Positions 27,007-36,934 of a stretch of DNA of 64,000 nt are shown one piece after another. The translations under genes and the position numbers were made by a program. The stretch is from J054 sp963850255 (GTDB lineage Bacteria; Pseudomonadota; Gammaproteobacteria; Steroidobacterales; GCA-2729495), in the NCBI GenBank assembly GCA_963850255.1, contig CAWKLL010000055.1, positions 1-64,000 on the forward strand, read 5' to 3'. Every line of letters starts with the position of its first letter. Positions within the stretch are counted from its first letter, which is position 1. The notes below the pieces were generated by a model. The model saw only the letters and a list, made by a program, of their open reading frames with translations, ran no database searches and was not told the origin of the DNA.

Positions 27007-28155
27007 TCAGTGACAGGTTGCTGAAGATCGTCCCGTCAGCATCGAACAGCTCGAAGACACGCGTGCTGCTGACAGCGTATTACCCCGGTCCAGCACCGCC
27101 GCATAACCCAGGTCGCCCAGGTCCTCAGGACCGCGGATCTCTACGCCGGCATCGTCCGCCGTGATCGCGATATTGTTGTCCAGCGCATACAGGCCGGTGT
27201 CGACGAACACCGTATCACCGTCACCGAGATCGTAGGTGGCAAGTATCGCCTGCAGTGTTGCCTTCGGCGTTGCCGGGGTAAGCCCATCGTTCGCATCATT
27301 ACCCACCGCCGTGGAGTATTCGTCATTGGTCAGGTCGCCATCGTTGACGTAGAACTCACTGATCGGGGGCACAACATTGAACGACCCGTCGGTCGTATCG
27401 CTAATACCCGGATCGTTGCTGGCGGTAATCCGCAACAGGTAGGTGGGCGCCTGCGGATAGGTCAGCGGATCGACACTCCACACGAAGTCACCGTCGTCTG
27501 CCTCGTTGGCACCGAGCAGCTGGTAGTCGCCGATGAGGCCCGTGGGCGATACCTCGATGTCCACCGTGTCGGTGAAGCCGAAGGACCGCCAACGCACTGT
27601 GAAGTCAGATTCCTGGGGCACGTTCGCGCCCGCCGCGGGCGCCTGCACCCAGATGTACTGCGCCGGGCTCAGCGAGGCCTGCGCGGTGTTGCCGTAGGCG
27701 CCGATGTTGACGTAGCCGCCGTCGGGGGCCGGCTCGTTGCCGAAGGGTGTTGCAGCATCGCCCCGATCGATGGCGCCGGACTGCGCCGCATCTGCACTCG
27801 GCGTGCCGGGCAGCGCCATCGGCAGGCCAGACACGGCATCCAGCACCGGTACCAGGCTAGCACCATCAAAACTGCCGTACAGGCTCTGCAGGTGGAAGTC
27901 GTCGTTGCGCCCGTCGTTGACCGGGTCAAAGTAACCGAAGCCGTCACCGCCGTCCGGATTTACAAACAGCGGGTCGCCAAGGTAGCTCGCGAAGTCGTCG
28001 AAGGCCGCGTTGCGCCAGTCAGTGAGTGAGACGCGATCGCTGCCCTGCCACTCGCCGGCGATGGCATCGGGACCGTCCAGGAAGAACCAGTTGTAGTCGC
28101 TGCTGAAGTTCACCTGGCTGTTGCTGCTGACGGTGATCGCACGGCCGTCCTGCAC
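27007..28155 (-). CDS. Giant protein segment: Ig-like and beta-helix start
   Basis: A 382-residue open frame with VNIGAYGNTAQASLSPAQYI, an Ig-like domain (FTVRWRSFGFTDTVDIEVSP) and the recurring EFYVNDGDLTNDEYSTA motif. It then enters the next beta-helix at VEIRGPEDLGDLGYAAVLDR. Comparison with the paralogous module shows one missing base near 27076 and extra bases near 26992 and 26935, after which the 26909 frame continues. Confidence 0.7.
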   Translation of the reverse strand: MQDGRAITVSSNSQVNFSSDYNWFFLDGPDAIAGEWQGSDRVSLTDWRNAAFDDFASYLGDPLFVNPDGGDGFGYFDPVNDGRNDDFHLQSLYGSFDGASLVPVLDAVSGLPMALPGTPSADAAQSGAIDRGDAATPFGNEPAPDGGYVNIGAYGNTAQASLSPAQYIWVQAPAAGANVPQESDFTVRWRSFGFTDTVDIEVSPTGLIGDYQLLGANEADDGDFVWSVDPLTYPQAPTYLLRITASNDPGISDTTDGSFNVVPPISEFYVNDGDLTNDEYSTAVGNDANDGLTPATPKATLQAILATYDLGDGDTVFVDTGLYALDNNIAITADDAGVEIRGPEDLGDLGYAAVLDRGNTLSAARVSSSCSMLTGRSSATCH

Positions 28156-28192
28156 CCAGATGATGTTGTTGGCCAGGCTGACATTCGACGCG

Positions 28193-28966
28193 TTACCGAA
28201 TACGCGAACGGCATCGCCCTGCGCCTGGTAAGACCGTATTGTTCTCGAAGGTCGGACCGCCGCCGGTCAGGGCGACGCCATAGTCCGTGTTCGCATAGAT
28301 GATATTGTTGCGCACCGTCTGATTAAACGGCGCCACGATACCGACGAGGTTTGAATAGACGACATTCCCCAGCAATGTAGAGCCGGAATTGCTGGCATTG
28401 ATACCCCGGTTGCTGTTCCCGTAGACCCGGTTGTATTCAACCAGAGCGCTGCTGCTGGAGACGATGCCATCGTAGTTGCCATAAACGATGTTGTAGCCTG
28501 CGGTGCCGCTGCCGACGCTGATACCCTGATCATTGGAGCCGGTATGGCCGAAGGAGACATTGCCCAGGATCGATACATTACCGCCACCCGAGATGCCCGT
28601 CGTCGAATTGTTGTAAGCAATATTGCCGCGGCCGAGGCTGAGATCTGCGTTGCCCACCACCACCTCGGAACCGGACGAGCCTTTGGAAACCACGAAGCCG
28701 TAGTTGTTGTCGTAGGACTCGTTGGCCTCGATGACGGCATCGCCGAGATTGGTCAGGTCGAAACCGAAAGTGCTGTTGTTGTAAGACAGGCTGTCGGTAA
28801 CCCCGCCAATCTGGGTATTAACATCAACACCATTGGCCAGGTTGTCGTAGGTGGTCAGAAAATCGAAGATATCGGTTGTGATGCCGTCGTCCACGCGTAT
28901 GCCGTCATTACTGTGGCCATACGCCGTGATGTAGCTGAACGCGACCTCGTCACTGAGATTGCGCAC
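28193..28966 (-). CDS. Giant protein segment: beta-helix rungs
   Basis: A 257-residue open frame of Asn-rich beta-helix rungs (SYDNNYGFVVSKG, YGNYDGIVSSSSALVEYNRV). The frame is entered after one extra base near 28987 and left after one extra T near 28230, where NNTVYQAQGDAV should follow. No start codon context is expected; it is an internal part of the giant protein. Confidence 0.7.
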   Translation of the reverse strand: MRNLSDEVAFSYITAYGHSNDGIRVDDGITTDIFDFLTTYDNLANGVDVNTQIGGVTDSLSYNNSTFGFDLTNLGDAVIEANESYDNNYGFVVSKGSSGSEVVVGNADLSLGRGNIAYNNSTTGISGGGNVSILGNVSFGHTGSNDQGISVGSGTAGYNIVYGNYDGIVSSSSALVEYNRVYGNSNRGINASNSGSTLLGNVVYSNLVGIVAPFNQTVRNNIIYANTDYGVALTGGGPTFENNTVLPGAGRCRSRIR

Positions 28967-30443
28967 CCACAGCCCGCTGGTGGCATTCGGCCAGGGTCAG
29001 GTTATGCAGCGTGACGAAGTCCGCGTCATCCAACTCCACTAGCGCGTCCATCGGCCGCAGCGGGTTGGCGCGCTGAATCAGCACTTCAAGCAAAGGATCC
29101 GCGGTCGGACCGCGCAGTGTGAAGCCTTCTTCCAGTCCCAGGCCACGATCCGTGGTACCGGAGATCGCAATCGGATCAAACAGGATGTAACTACCGGTGT
29201 CGACATTGATCACGCCGCCGGCCTGGATGTCGTAGACGCGCAGCAGATTAACCGGGTTGGGCTTGGGCGCCGTGGCCAGCTTGCCGGTATTGCGGTTGTC
29301 GCCGAGATCGCCGGTCGTGTACTCGTCGTTGGCGTTATCGCGGTCGTCTACCCAGTAGGTACTGCCGTCCTCGGGCACGGTGAAGGCTTCGGTCGAGCGG
29401 TCCAGCACGCCGGGATTATTGGTCAGCGAGACCTGGATGCGCAGGCCGTAGGTACCAAAGGTGATGCCGGGAACCGTTGACGGAACAAAAATGTACTCGC
29501 CGTCGTCTGGCGTAGCCGCCACGATATTCGCGAGCAGCGCAGGACCGTCGGGCGTGTCCTGGTACACGTCGATGCGCACCGGCGAATTACCGGCATTGTT
29601 ATAAGTGTCCCAGGTGATGGTCCGCGGCTTGTTCAGCTCCCAGTCGGTATAAAGATCCGGAAAACGCAGCGCGATGTGCGGCTCGCTGCTCGCCGTCTCC
29701 TGGAAGGTATTGCCGTAGGCGCCCTGGTTGGGCGCAACACCCTCGTCCACCAGGTACAGAAATGCGCCGTCGAGGAACGCATCATTCGGCGTGCCGTTCT
29801 CGCGATCGGCGATATATCGGAAGATCAGCTTGCGGGCGCCGTTGGGCAGCTGCAATTGCGCCCCGTTCAGGTCCCAGCGATCGTTCGCGACGCTAGGATC
29901 GGTGCTGACCAGGCCGAGAGAGACATCGCCGGCGTCGAGGAACTCCAGTTCGAAGCGACCGAAGTCGCCGTTCACATCGCCGGAGCGAATGCGCCCGCCA
30001 AATACGACCTCAAGTGACTGGCCGTCGAGTTCACCCGGGGTGAAGCCTGCGGCCAGCAGGTCTATCAACTGCTCGGCGTTGGCCTGCAGGGTGCTGCCGG
30101 GATCGAAGTACTGCGCGCCCTCGAAGGCATCGGGTGTGCTGCTGCTCACGCCAGCCTCGACGTTGACGGTCCAGCCGGTCAGGCCCGCCTCGAAACCCGG
30201 GTTGGCGAGCAGGTTCTGGTAGAAGGCAGGAATCGACTGGTCCGTGCGCGGATCGCCGGAATCGATGGTCGGGCTGGTAAAGCGCAAACCCGCCAGCATG
30301 CCGAACAGGCGATAGTCGTCGCGGTCTTTATTAATGAACTGCGGCTTGGCCCATTGCGGATCGATGCCGCTGCGGCCGATCGAGTGCAGGTCGAAGCGTG
30401 CAACGTCGGCCTGCCAGTCGAGGATGTCGGTGAAGTCCTTCGC
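28950..30443 (-). CDS. Giant protein segment between the amber codon and a frameshift
   Basis: This segment is in the same frame as the preceding one, from which it is separated only by TAG at 30444-30446. It begins AKDFTDILDWQADVARFDLH, continues with a CBM-like beta-sandwich (NPGFEAGLTGWTVNVEAG), the GAYGNTFQETASSEPH linker and an Ig-like domain, and enters the next beta-helix (LHNLTLA). An ATG at 30299 is present, but nothing suggests it is a real start. An extra G near 28987 ends the frame. Confidence 0.7.
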   Translation of the reverse strand, partial: AKDFTDILDWQADVARFDLHSIGRSGIDPQWAKPQFINKDRDDYRLFGMLAGLRFTSPTIDSGDPRTDQSIPAFYQNLLANPGFEAGLTGWTVNVEAGVSSSTPDAFEGAQYFDPGSTLQANAEQLIDLLAAGFTPGELDGQSLEVVFGGRIRSGDVNGDFGRFELEFLDAGDVSLGLVSTDPSVANDRWDLNGAQLQLPNGARKLIFRYIADRENGTPNDAFLDGAFLYLVDEGVAPNQGAYGNTFQETASSEPHIALRFPDLYTDWELNKPRTITWDTYNNAGNSPVRIDVYQDTPDGPALLANIVAATPDDGEYIFVPSTVPGITFGTYGLRIQVSLTNNPGVLDRSTEAFTVPEDGSTYWVDDRDNANDEYTTGDLGDNRNTGKLATAPKPNPVNLLRVYDIQAGGVINVDTGSYILFDPIAISGTTDRGLGLEEGFTLRGPTADPLLEVLIQRANPLRPMDALVELDDADFVTLHNLTLAECHQRAVGAQSQ

Positions 30444-33400
30444 CTAGTGAACCAGCTTGCCGCTGCCCGTGGCGTAGAGGTTGTTGTAGTCGCTGTAGAA
30501 ACCGTCCCAGCTATCGTTGGCGACGTAGATGTCGTAACCGGCTTCGGCCCACAGGATGTTGTTGAGGATCTCGACTTCGCTGGCGCCGAATTCGATACGA
30601 ATGTTGTCGCCGGCGGGCGCGTAGAAGCTGTTGTTGACCACGCGTACATCACTGACGCCGGAAATCTGCAGCGCCACGCCGGTATTCCGGTAGATGGCGT
30701 TGTGAAATACCTTCTGGTCGCCGACAGCATCGATGCCTGTGCCGTTGTTACCGATCTTGTTGTATTGGATGGTACCGGCAAAGCTCTGCACGCCGGCGGC
30801 ATTGAATTCAATCAGGTTGGCGAGATCCAGGTCCGTGCCGCCGAGAATACCGCTGCCGGTGACGCCGACGGTATTGTTGCGAACCACCTGGTTTTGCATG
30901 CGGCCAACGAGATTCACGCCGGTGCCGTTGTCGTAGATCTCATTCGGCTCACCGACCAGCGCAAAACCAAGCCCGTCACTACTGCCGGCCACGCTGGACA
31001 CAACACCCGTGGTGTTCTGGTAGATGCGGTTACCGACCAGCGGGGCGGCGGCAGCATAGTGGACGCCGATGGTCGCGCCACGAATGTCGTTGCCGGAAAT
31101 CAGCCCGCTGAAGGCCTGCTGTATATCGAGAGCCAGCGTCGCAGCCAGGATGTCATTGTCCCGGATCGTGCCGTCTGAGATCGCGGCGAGGCTTACTCCG
31201 GTGCCGCTGACATCCATCGCGTTACCGCGCAGCCACGCGCCGGTGACCCCGCTGCCGCCGAGCGTGATGCCGCCCGCGCCTGTCAGCGTATTAAATTCGA
31301 CAGCCGCATCAGCCGCGCCGTTGGTCAGAATGATCGCCGGCGCACCGTCAATCTGATTGTGAGCAATTCGAGTGCCGCTGCCACCGTCGATGATCACCCC
31401 GCCGCTGACGCTCGAGGTCAGCAGGTTGAAGTCATCCGCGCCGCTGACCGTGACACCACCCTGCAGGTCGAGATTCTGCAGCAGTACACCATCGGCGGCG
31501 GAACTGAGGGTAACGGCGCCGGCAATCGATGCGCCAGGTGCGCCGACGATCGCAAGGCTGGCATGCGCGCCGGTCAGCACGATGCCGCCCGGGTCTGCAC
31601 CCGTGACCAGCAGCACGTCATTCGCGCTGAATACGTTGCCGTTAAGCACATCCTGCACCGTATTGCCGCCCGTCCCGTCGGCCGTGTACACCGTGCCGAT
31701 GTCATACAGGTTGCCAAGCAGGTGCAGGTCCTGGTCACCGCCGACGCTGTCGACAAAGGCAACGAACGGATTGCCGTTGCCATCGACGCTCAGCGCCAGG
31801 CCACTGGCACGTGCGCCGATATAGCTGACACCGCGCGCACTGGAATCACCCGGCAGTTCCTCTCCGAAAACGCTGCCCTGCCAGACCTGCGCGTAAACTG
31901 CCGTGGCATCGTAGGCGCCGTTTACAAACTGATCAGCGCTCCAGACCAGGTGCAGGCGCCCGCCGGCCGCTGCCAGTTGGGCATCCGTGAACTGCTGCCC
32001 GGCCTCGCCAATACCGGAAGCCGCGTAGTCGGTCCAGCTGGCGCCGTTGTACTGCCCAACGGCAATCTCGCTGCGCGTGGCCTCGTTAAATTGCGTCCAG
32101 GACACGAACAGGTCGCCGGAGAAATACGCGAGTGATGAAGCCACGCTGTCGTAGTTGACTTCGCCCAGGCCCACGCCGGGCGAAACTTCATTCCAGCTGC
32201 CGGTATCAAACTCACGCACCGTAACCTGCGCGATACCGCCTGCATCCACGGTGTAGGCCGCGGCAAGCTTGGTGCCGTCGGTAGCCAGGCGCAGGTCACC
32301 GCGGATTACGTCGAGGCCGGAGATACCTGTACCGCTGGCGCTGCCGGCACTGAAAGCAACCCAACTCGTGCCGTTGAACTGACTGACGTAAACCTGCTCG
32401 CTACCGGTCGATGCGTCGAGCCAGCCGACGGTCAGCAAGTTGTTGACCAGCAACAACTGTGCGCTATCGGCCGCGCCTCCGCTGCTGACCACGCCGCTGC
32501 CGAGCGCAAGCCAACCGCCGCTGCCGGCGTTTGCCGTGGCATCGTAGCGGGCAGCGCGAATTTCACTGCCGGTTGCGGTGATCTCGGTCCAGGCGACCAC
32601 CGGCGCGCCGCTGGCATCCAGACTGAGGCTGGGCCGTCGCGATGCCGTGAGCGTGTCGCTGACACCGCCGAAGCCGGCGCTGCCGGCCAGCTCGGTCCAG
32701 CCACTGCCATCCTGGCGCGCCACGTAGATTTCATAGTTGCCGCTGCGCGAGTCGGCCCAGGCCACGTAACGCTCACCATTGCCGGCAAGGACATCGACAT
32801 CCGGTGCAATGCCCTGCCCGGCACTGACGCCATCGCCTGTGGCGGAGCCGGCAAACTCTGTCCAGCGGCCGTCGTAATCGACCGGGCCTGCCGGCAGTTC
32901 GGCGGCGGCGCGCGGATCATCTGTAGCAGGCTGCAGCGCCGGATCCGGGGTTACCGTCGGCGGTACAAAATCTTCCGGCGTGCCGGACTCGCCGCTGCCG
33001 AAATCGATGATGTTGGAAATGCCCAGCGCGACAACCAGATTGTCGTCTTCAATGGCGTCATCTTCGCCTTCACCGAACAACAGGTCGTTGCCGCCCTGAC
33101 CGAACAGCTGGTCGCGACCGATACCGGCCACATCGATGTTGTCACCGAAATCGCCATACAGGTAATCGACCGCATTGTCGTCACCCGCGGCGGCCTGGTT
33201 ATGGCCGTAAAGGATGTCGTTGTCCGCACCGCCGACCAGCACGTCGCTGCCTGCATCACCCTCTAGCGTATCGTCGCCGGCGCCCGCATCAATGAGATCC
33301 GCCGCACCACCGCCACTGACCTGGTCATTGCCGCCCTGGGCAAAGATGCGGTCGCGGTCGGCGCCGCCGGAAATGATGTCGCCGCCGTCGTCGGAGCCAT

Positions 33401-36400
33401 AGATCAGATCCTCGCCGGCCTCGCCGGACAGGTTATCCCCGTCCCCGCCGCCGCCACGAATCTCATCGTCACCCGCGCCGCCGAGCACGATGTCTGTATC
33501 CACGCCGGCATCTATTACGTCGGGTCCGGCACCGCCAACCAGCAGATCCTGGCCCTGCTGGCCGAACAGCCGATCACTGCCGGCATCATCACCGGTCGGA
33601 TCCTCGCGGTACCCATAAACGGTATCGTCGCCGACGCCGGCGTAGACCGTGTCATCACCTGCACCCGCTTCGATGAAGTCGCCGGCCGTGCCGCCGTCAA
33701 TCTCATCGTCGCCCGTGCCGCCGGTTATCTTGTCGGCGCCGCCGAGAGACTGGATCCAATCGTTGCCGCCGCCGCCGGAAATTACATCGCCGAAGAACAC
33801 AAAGTCGCTAAAGTCCGCGTCTTCGTCACCTTCGTCGGAGCCGAAGATGATGTCGTCGCCCAGGCCGCCGGTAATCGTGTTGACCACGCCGCTGCCGGCA
33901 TCGATAAAGTCATTGCCGCCGTCGCCGGCAAGGTTGTCTTCACCGGCGCCGCCGTAGATCTGGTCCGGATCGTCGCCGCCACCGATGATGTCGTCGCCGG
34001 CCTCGCCGAACAGCAGGTCCATGCCCGCATCGCCGAACACGATGTCATTGCCCTCGCCGGCCAGCACCCGGTCGTCGCCGAGGCCGCCGAATATCTGATC
34101 AGCACCGCGTTCACCAAACAGCGAGTCAGCATCGTCACCGCCACGGATTTCGTCCTCGCCCGCGTTGCCGTGGATAACGTCGAGCCCGGCATCACCGAAC
34201 AGCTGGTCTGAGCCGGCGCCGCCAATGATCTCGTCGTCGCCATCATCGCCGCGGATCACGTCCGGGTCGCTGTCGCCGAACAGCAGGTCCGCGCCGCTGC
34301 CGCCGGAAATGTCGTCCGCGCCGGTGCCGCCGCGCACTTCATCAGCGCCGGCCTGCGCCGAAATATCGTCGTTGCCGGCGCCGCCGAGGATCAGGTCTGC
34401 CGCATCTGCCGCGACATCTGCGTTGTCCGCCCAGGCCGGCGCGCCCGGATCGCGCAGGCCGAAGATGCTGTCGCCCTCGGTGCCGCCGTCGATGATGTCG
34501 GATGCGCTGCCACCGAACAGGGTGTCGAAACCGGCCTCGCCGAACAGCTGGTCCGCGTCGGCGCCGCCGTCCAGACGGTCATCCCCGCGGCCGCCGTAAA
34601 TCAGATCCGCGCCGGCATTGCCCCGGATCGTATCAGCGCCAAACTGCAGCGGCAGGTTGGTATCCAGCACCGCGGTGACTAATCCACCTGAGACCTGGAT
34701 GCGCGCCGTATCGCCGACGAGCACATCAGCACCAGTACCGCCGGTGATGTCATCATCGCCGCCGCCGCCCAGCACCACGTCGTCGCCGCTTCCGGCATCA
34801 ATGGTGTCGTCGCCGGCCGACGGCCCCGGCAGCGCGCGATACAGCGTGTCACTCGCGTCGCCGTCGTCGCCGAAAATCACATCGGCACCGGCCTGCCCCA
34901 GGATTATATCGGCGCCCAGGCCACCTATCAGCAAGTCGATACCAGCCCCGCCGGTGATCTGGTCGTCTCCGATGCCGCCGAGGATGGTCGAGCTGCCGAT
35001 ACCAGTGCCGGCCAGCAACGTATCATCGCCGTCACCGCCGTCAAGATCGAAATCGATTCCGTCGCCGGTCACTCCCGACAAATCTACGGTGTCGTCCCCC
35101 TGCCCGGCCCGCGCAATAATCCGGGTGAGATTGACGGGGTTATCGTTCTCGTCCTCGAGCTGGTAGGTCTGTGGATCGATGGTAATTACATCGCCGGTAG
35201 ACGTCGTCAGCGTGCCGGAAACCTGAACAGTCGAGGCGTTGACCTGGGTGACGACGATGTTCTCGGTCACATCTTCAATGTTCTGATTCAGCCGCTCCTG
35301 GGCAAACTCGCCGATATTCAGCTGCAGAACGCCATTGCCGAGATCTGAGGCGAGGCGAGGCTTGCGCTGCGGAATGAACTCGAAATCATAGAGAACGAGC
35401 GGCGGTGTAATCTCAATCTCTTCGCGGATCGTATCCAGCAGCAGGTTTATCTCGTAGAACGCAAACAGCCGCGCGGTCAGCTGGCCGGAGATGTCGAACA
35501 GCGCACCGACAGCCTCAATTGGCGTGGCACCCAGCAAGAGCTCAGTCTCTACCACACCGATGACCTCGCTGCCGCGAATCTTGCCGTCCGGCAACGGGTC
35601 GTACAGATCGAAAAACACTTCGGCAAAGACACCACCTTCGGCGCCGCCGCGGGCGATGCCGAGGTTCAGCTCGGCCGTGGCCGACAAGCTTGCGCTCAAC
35701 GTGAGCTCGGGATTGTCACCGTCATCGTCGCCGAACATGTCGGTACCGTCCGGCGTGCCATAGTCGTTTAGGTAGAGACCGTCCAGCAGCAGCAGAGGGT
35801 TGACGAAACCGGTGGATGCGAAGCGTTGCAGGCCAAAGGTGTCGTAGCCTACTGCATGAAAGTCGATGTAGGCGCCCAGTTGCCCGCGAATTGATACGCC
35901 CAGAGGTCCGAGCACCGGGATAAAGTTCTCGTACAGGAAGCCAACGTCCAGCGCCGGGATATCGAAATAGACGAGGTCGACCGGGCGGTTCAGGAACAGG
36001 CCGAATATCTGCGAGGCGCCGTCGCCCTCGAATAGCGGGAAGCTGAAATCACCGCCGCCGCTGATATTGCTGATAAATTCCTTGGTAGAGCTCGCAGGCT
36101 GGCCTGCCAGCGCCGCATCGAAATCGATGTCCGCCAGCCCGTCGAACCAGATTTGCGTCTCCGCAGATGCGTAACTGAAATCTTTAGCCCAGGGCCTGAA
36201 CCCGCTTGTCGCGGCGTCACCCGGATCGTAAAGAACGATGCTGCCGAAATCGATGCCAACGCTCTCTGGCGAAGTCGGGAGGGAGTTGATCAGGTCGATA
36301 ACCTCGACCACGGTCTCGATAAAATCGGTATCGACATTGCCGAACGCGCCGGCCAGGTCCAGGAACGTTACCGGCGAGAACAAGTCAGAAATCACCGGAA

Positions 36401-36629
36401 TCTCAGTCAGCAGGATGTCGATGATCGGCTGGAACGGCTGCGTAACCCGCTGCACTTCACTGAGCAGCGGCCCCAGCACTTCGCCGACCAGCGAACCCAG
36501 GTCCAGGGTCACGTTGTTGATTGCGATCAGGTCAAGGCCATCCTCGATAGCATTGCCGATCATATTCAGCGGTTCGTAGACATCGCCTGAGAGGTCACCG
36601 ATGGACCAGTCGATAGACAAAGTTGGCAT
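30444..36629 (-). CDS. Giant protein segment: RTX repeats, propeller and beta-helix
   Basis: A 2,061-residue open frame. Residues 1-500 continue the beta-rich repetitive region (FSPVTFLDLAGAFGNVDTDF). Residues about 505-1200 are RTX/hemolysin-type calcium-binding nonapeptides (GGAGIDLLIGGLGADIILGQ is typical). Residues about 1250-1640 are a propeller-like region with the recurring pattern YVAWADSRSGNYEIYVAR / VVAWTEI. Residues about 1650-2050 form a beta-helix (VSGADDFNLLTSSVSGGVII). It ends GSGKLVH-TAG, where related modules suggest Trp, and the same frame continues in the next segment. Confidence 0.78.
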   Translation of the reverse strand: MPTLSIDWSIGDLSGDVYEPLNMIGNAIEDGLDLIAINNVTLDLGSLVGEVLGPLLSEVQRVTQPFQPIIDILLTEIPVISDLFSPVTFLDLAGAFGNVDTDFIETVVEVIDLINSLPTSPESVGIDFGSIVLYDPGDAATSGFRPWAKDFSYASAETQIWFDGLADIDFDAALAGQPASSTKEFISNISGGGDFSFPLFEGDGASQIFGLFLNRPVDLVYFDIPALDVGFLYENFIPVLGPLGVSIRGQLGAYIDFHAVGYDTFGLQRFASTGFVNPLLLLDGLYLNDYGTPDGTDMFGDDDGDNPELTLSASLSATAELNLGIARGGAEGGVFAEVFFDLYDPLPDGKIRGSEVIGVVETELLLGATPIEAVGALFDISGQLTARLFAFYEINLLLDTIREEIEITPPLVLYDFEFIPQRKPRLASDLGNGVLQLNIGEFAQERLNQNIEDVTENIVVTQVNASTVQVSGTLTTSTGDVITIDPQTYQLEDENDNPVNLTRIIARAGQGDDTVDLSGVTGDGIDFDLDGGDGDDTLLAGTGIGSSTILGGIGDDQITGGAGIDLLIGGLGADIILGQAGADVIFGDDGDASDTLYRALPGPSAGDDTIDAGSGDDVVLGGGGDDDITGGTGADVLVGDTARIQVSGGLVTAVLDTNLPLQFGADTIRGNAGADLIYGGRGDDRLDGGADADQLFGEAGFDTLFGGSASDIIDGGTEGDSIFGLRDPGAPAWADNADVAADAADLILGGAGNDDISAQAGADEVRGGTGADDISGGSGADLLFGDSDPDVIRGDDGDDEIIGGAGSDQLFGDAGLDVIHGNAGEDEIRGGDDADSLFGERGADQIFGGLGDDRVLAGEGNDIVFGDAGMDLLFGEAGDDIIGGGDDPDQIYGGAGEDNLAGDGGNDFIDAGSGVVNTITGGLGDDIIFGSDEGDEDADFSDFVFFGDVISGGGGNDWIQSLGGADKITGGTGDDEIDGGTAGDFIEAGAGDDTVYAGVGDDTVYGYREDPTGDDAGSDRLFGQQGQDLLVGGAGPDVIDAGVDTDIVLGGAGDDEIRGGGGDGDNLSGEAGEDLIYGSDDGGDIISGGADRDRIFAQGGNDQVSGGGAADLIDAGAGDDTLEGDAGSDVLVGGADNDILYGHNQAAAGDDNAVDYLYGDFGDNIDVAGIGRDQLFGQGGNDLLFGEGEDDAIEDDNLVVALGISNIIDFGSGESGTPEDFVPPTVTPDPALQPATDDPRAAAELPAGPVDYDGRWTEFAGSATGDGVSAGQGIAPDVDVLAGNGERYVAWADSRSGNYEIYVARQDGSGWTELAGSAGFGGVSDTLTASRRPSLSLDASGAPVVAWTEITATGSEIRAARYDATANAGSGGWLALGSGVVSSGGAADSAQLLLVNNLLTVGWLDASTGSEQVYVSQFNGTSWVAFSAGSASGTGISGLDVIRGDLRLATDGTKLAAAYTVDAGGIAQVTVREFDTGSWNEVSPGVGLGEVNYDSVASSLAYFSGDLFVSWTQFNEATRSEIAVGQYNGASWTDYAASGIGEAGQQFTDAQLAAAGGRLHLVWSADQFVNGAYDATAVYAQVWQGSVFGEELPGDSSARGVSYIGARASGLALSVDGNGNPFVAFVDSVGGDQDLHLLGNLYDIGTVYTADGTGGNTVQDVLNGNVFSANDVLLVTGADPGGIVLTGAHASLAIVGAPGASIAGAVTLSSAADGVLLQNLDLQGGVTVSGADDFNLLTSSVSGGVIIDGGSGTRIAHNQIDGAPAIILTNGAADAAVEFNTLTGAGGITLGGSGVTGAWLRGNAMDVSGTGVSLAAISDGTIRDNDILAATLALDIQQAFSGLISGNDIRGATIGVHYAAAAPLVGNRIYQNTTGVVSSVAGSSDGLGFALVGEPNEIYDNGTGVNLVGRMQNQVVRNNTVGVTGSGILGGTDLDLANLIEFNAAGVQSFAGTIQYNKIGNNGTGIDAVGDQKVFHNAIYRNTGVALQISGVSDVRVVNNSFYAPAGDNIRIEFGASEVEILNNILWAEAGYDIYVANDSWDGFYSDYNNLYATGSGKLVH
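33000..35120 (-). repeat. RTX calcium-binding nonapeptide block
   Basis: More than 30 GGxGxDxxx-type units in tandem (GGAGNDDI, GGTGADVLVGD, GGDDADSLFGERGAD), some separated by short spacers. Each pair binds calcium in a parallel beta-roll. It is placed in the middle of the giant protein, whereas in classical type I secretion substrates it lies near the C-terminus. Confidence 0.9.
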
Positions 36630-36894
36630 TCACCGACGGGAACTTGCCAGCCGCGCCGCCGACCAGTGCGCTGTTCAGGGCCAGTTCGACATCCAGATCG
36701 ACAGCCGCGTCGGCAGCGAAGCCGCCGGCAATTCCGATGCTGCCGAGTTCGGCGAAGCCCAGGCGCTTGTCGCCACTGTCGCCGGTGTTGACCAGGCTCG
36801 CCTGCAACTCGGCATCCAGGCTGATCGCGCTGTTGCCGCCTGGCGCCAAGCCCAGCTGCAGGAAGCCGAGTTGCGCAACCACGTCCCCGGCCAC
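36595..36894 (-). CDS. Giant protein segment: short piece between two frameshifts
   Basis: A 99-residue frame, coding from about 36968 (DVFYFDIGNAGD-like upstream) through GDVVAQLGFLQLGLAPGGNS to KFPSVNANF. The frame then shifts near 36620 into the 36629 frame (LSIDWSIGDLSGDVY). Its sequence matches the repetitive beta-rich modules on both sides. Confidence 0.6.
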   Translation of the reverse strand: MAGDVVAQLGFLQLGLAPGGNSAISLDAELQASLVNTGDSGDKRLGFAELGSIGIAGGFAADAAVDLDVELALNSALVGGAAGKFPSVNANFVYRLVHR

Positions 36895-36934
36895 GGACGC
36901 ATTCAGAGCAATGGTCAGTGGGTTTTCGTCGCTG

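Noticed and set aside
33000..35120. Short periodic DNA repeats resembling a repeat array such as CRISPR
   Set aside because: The periodicity comes from RTX nonapeptides in a long open frame. The repeats vary at DNA level and there are no unique spacers or cas genes.
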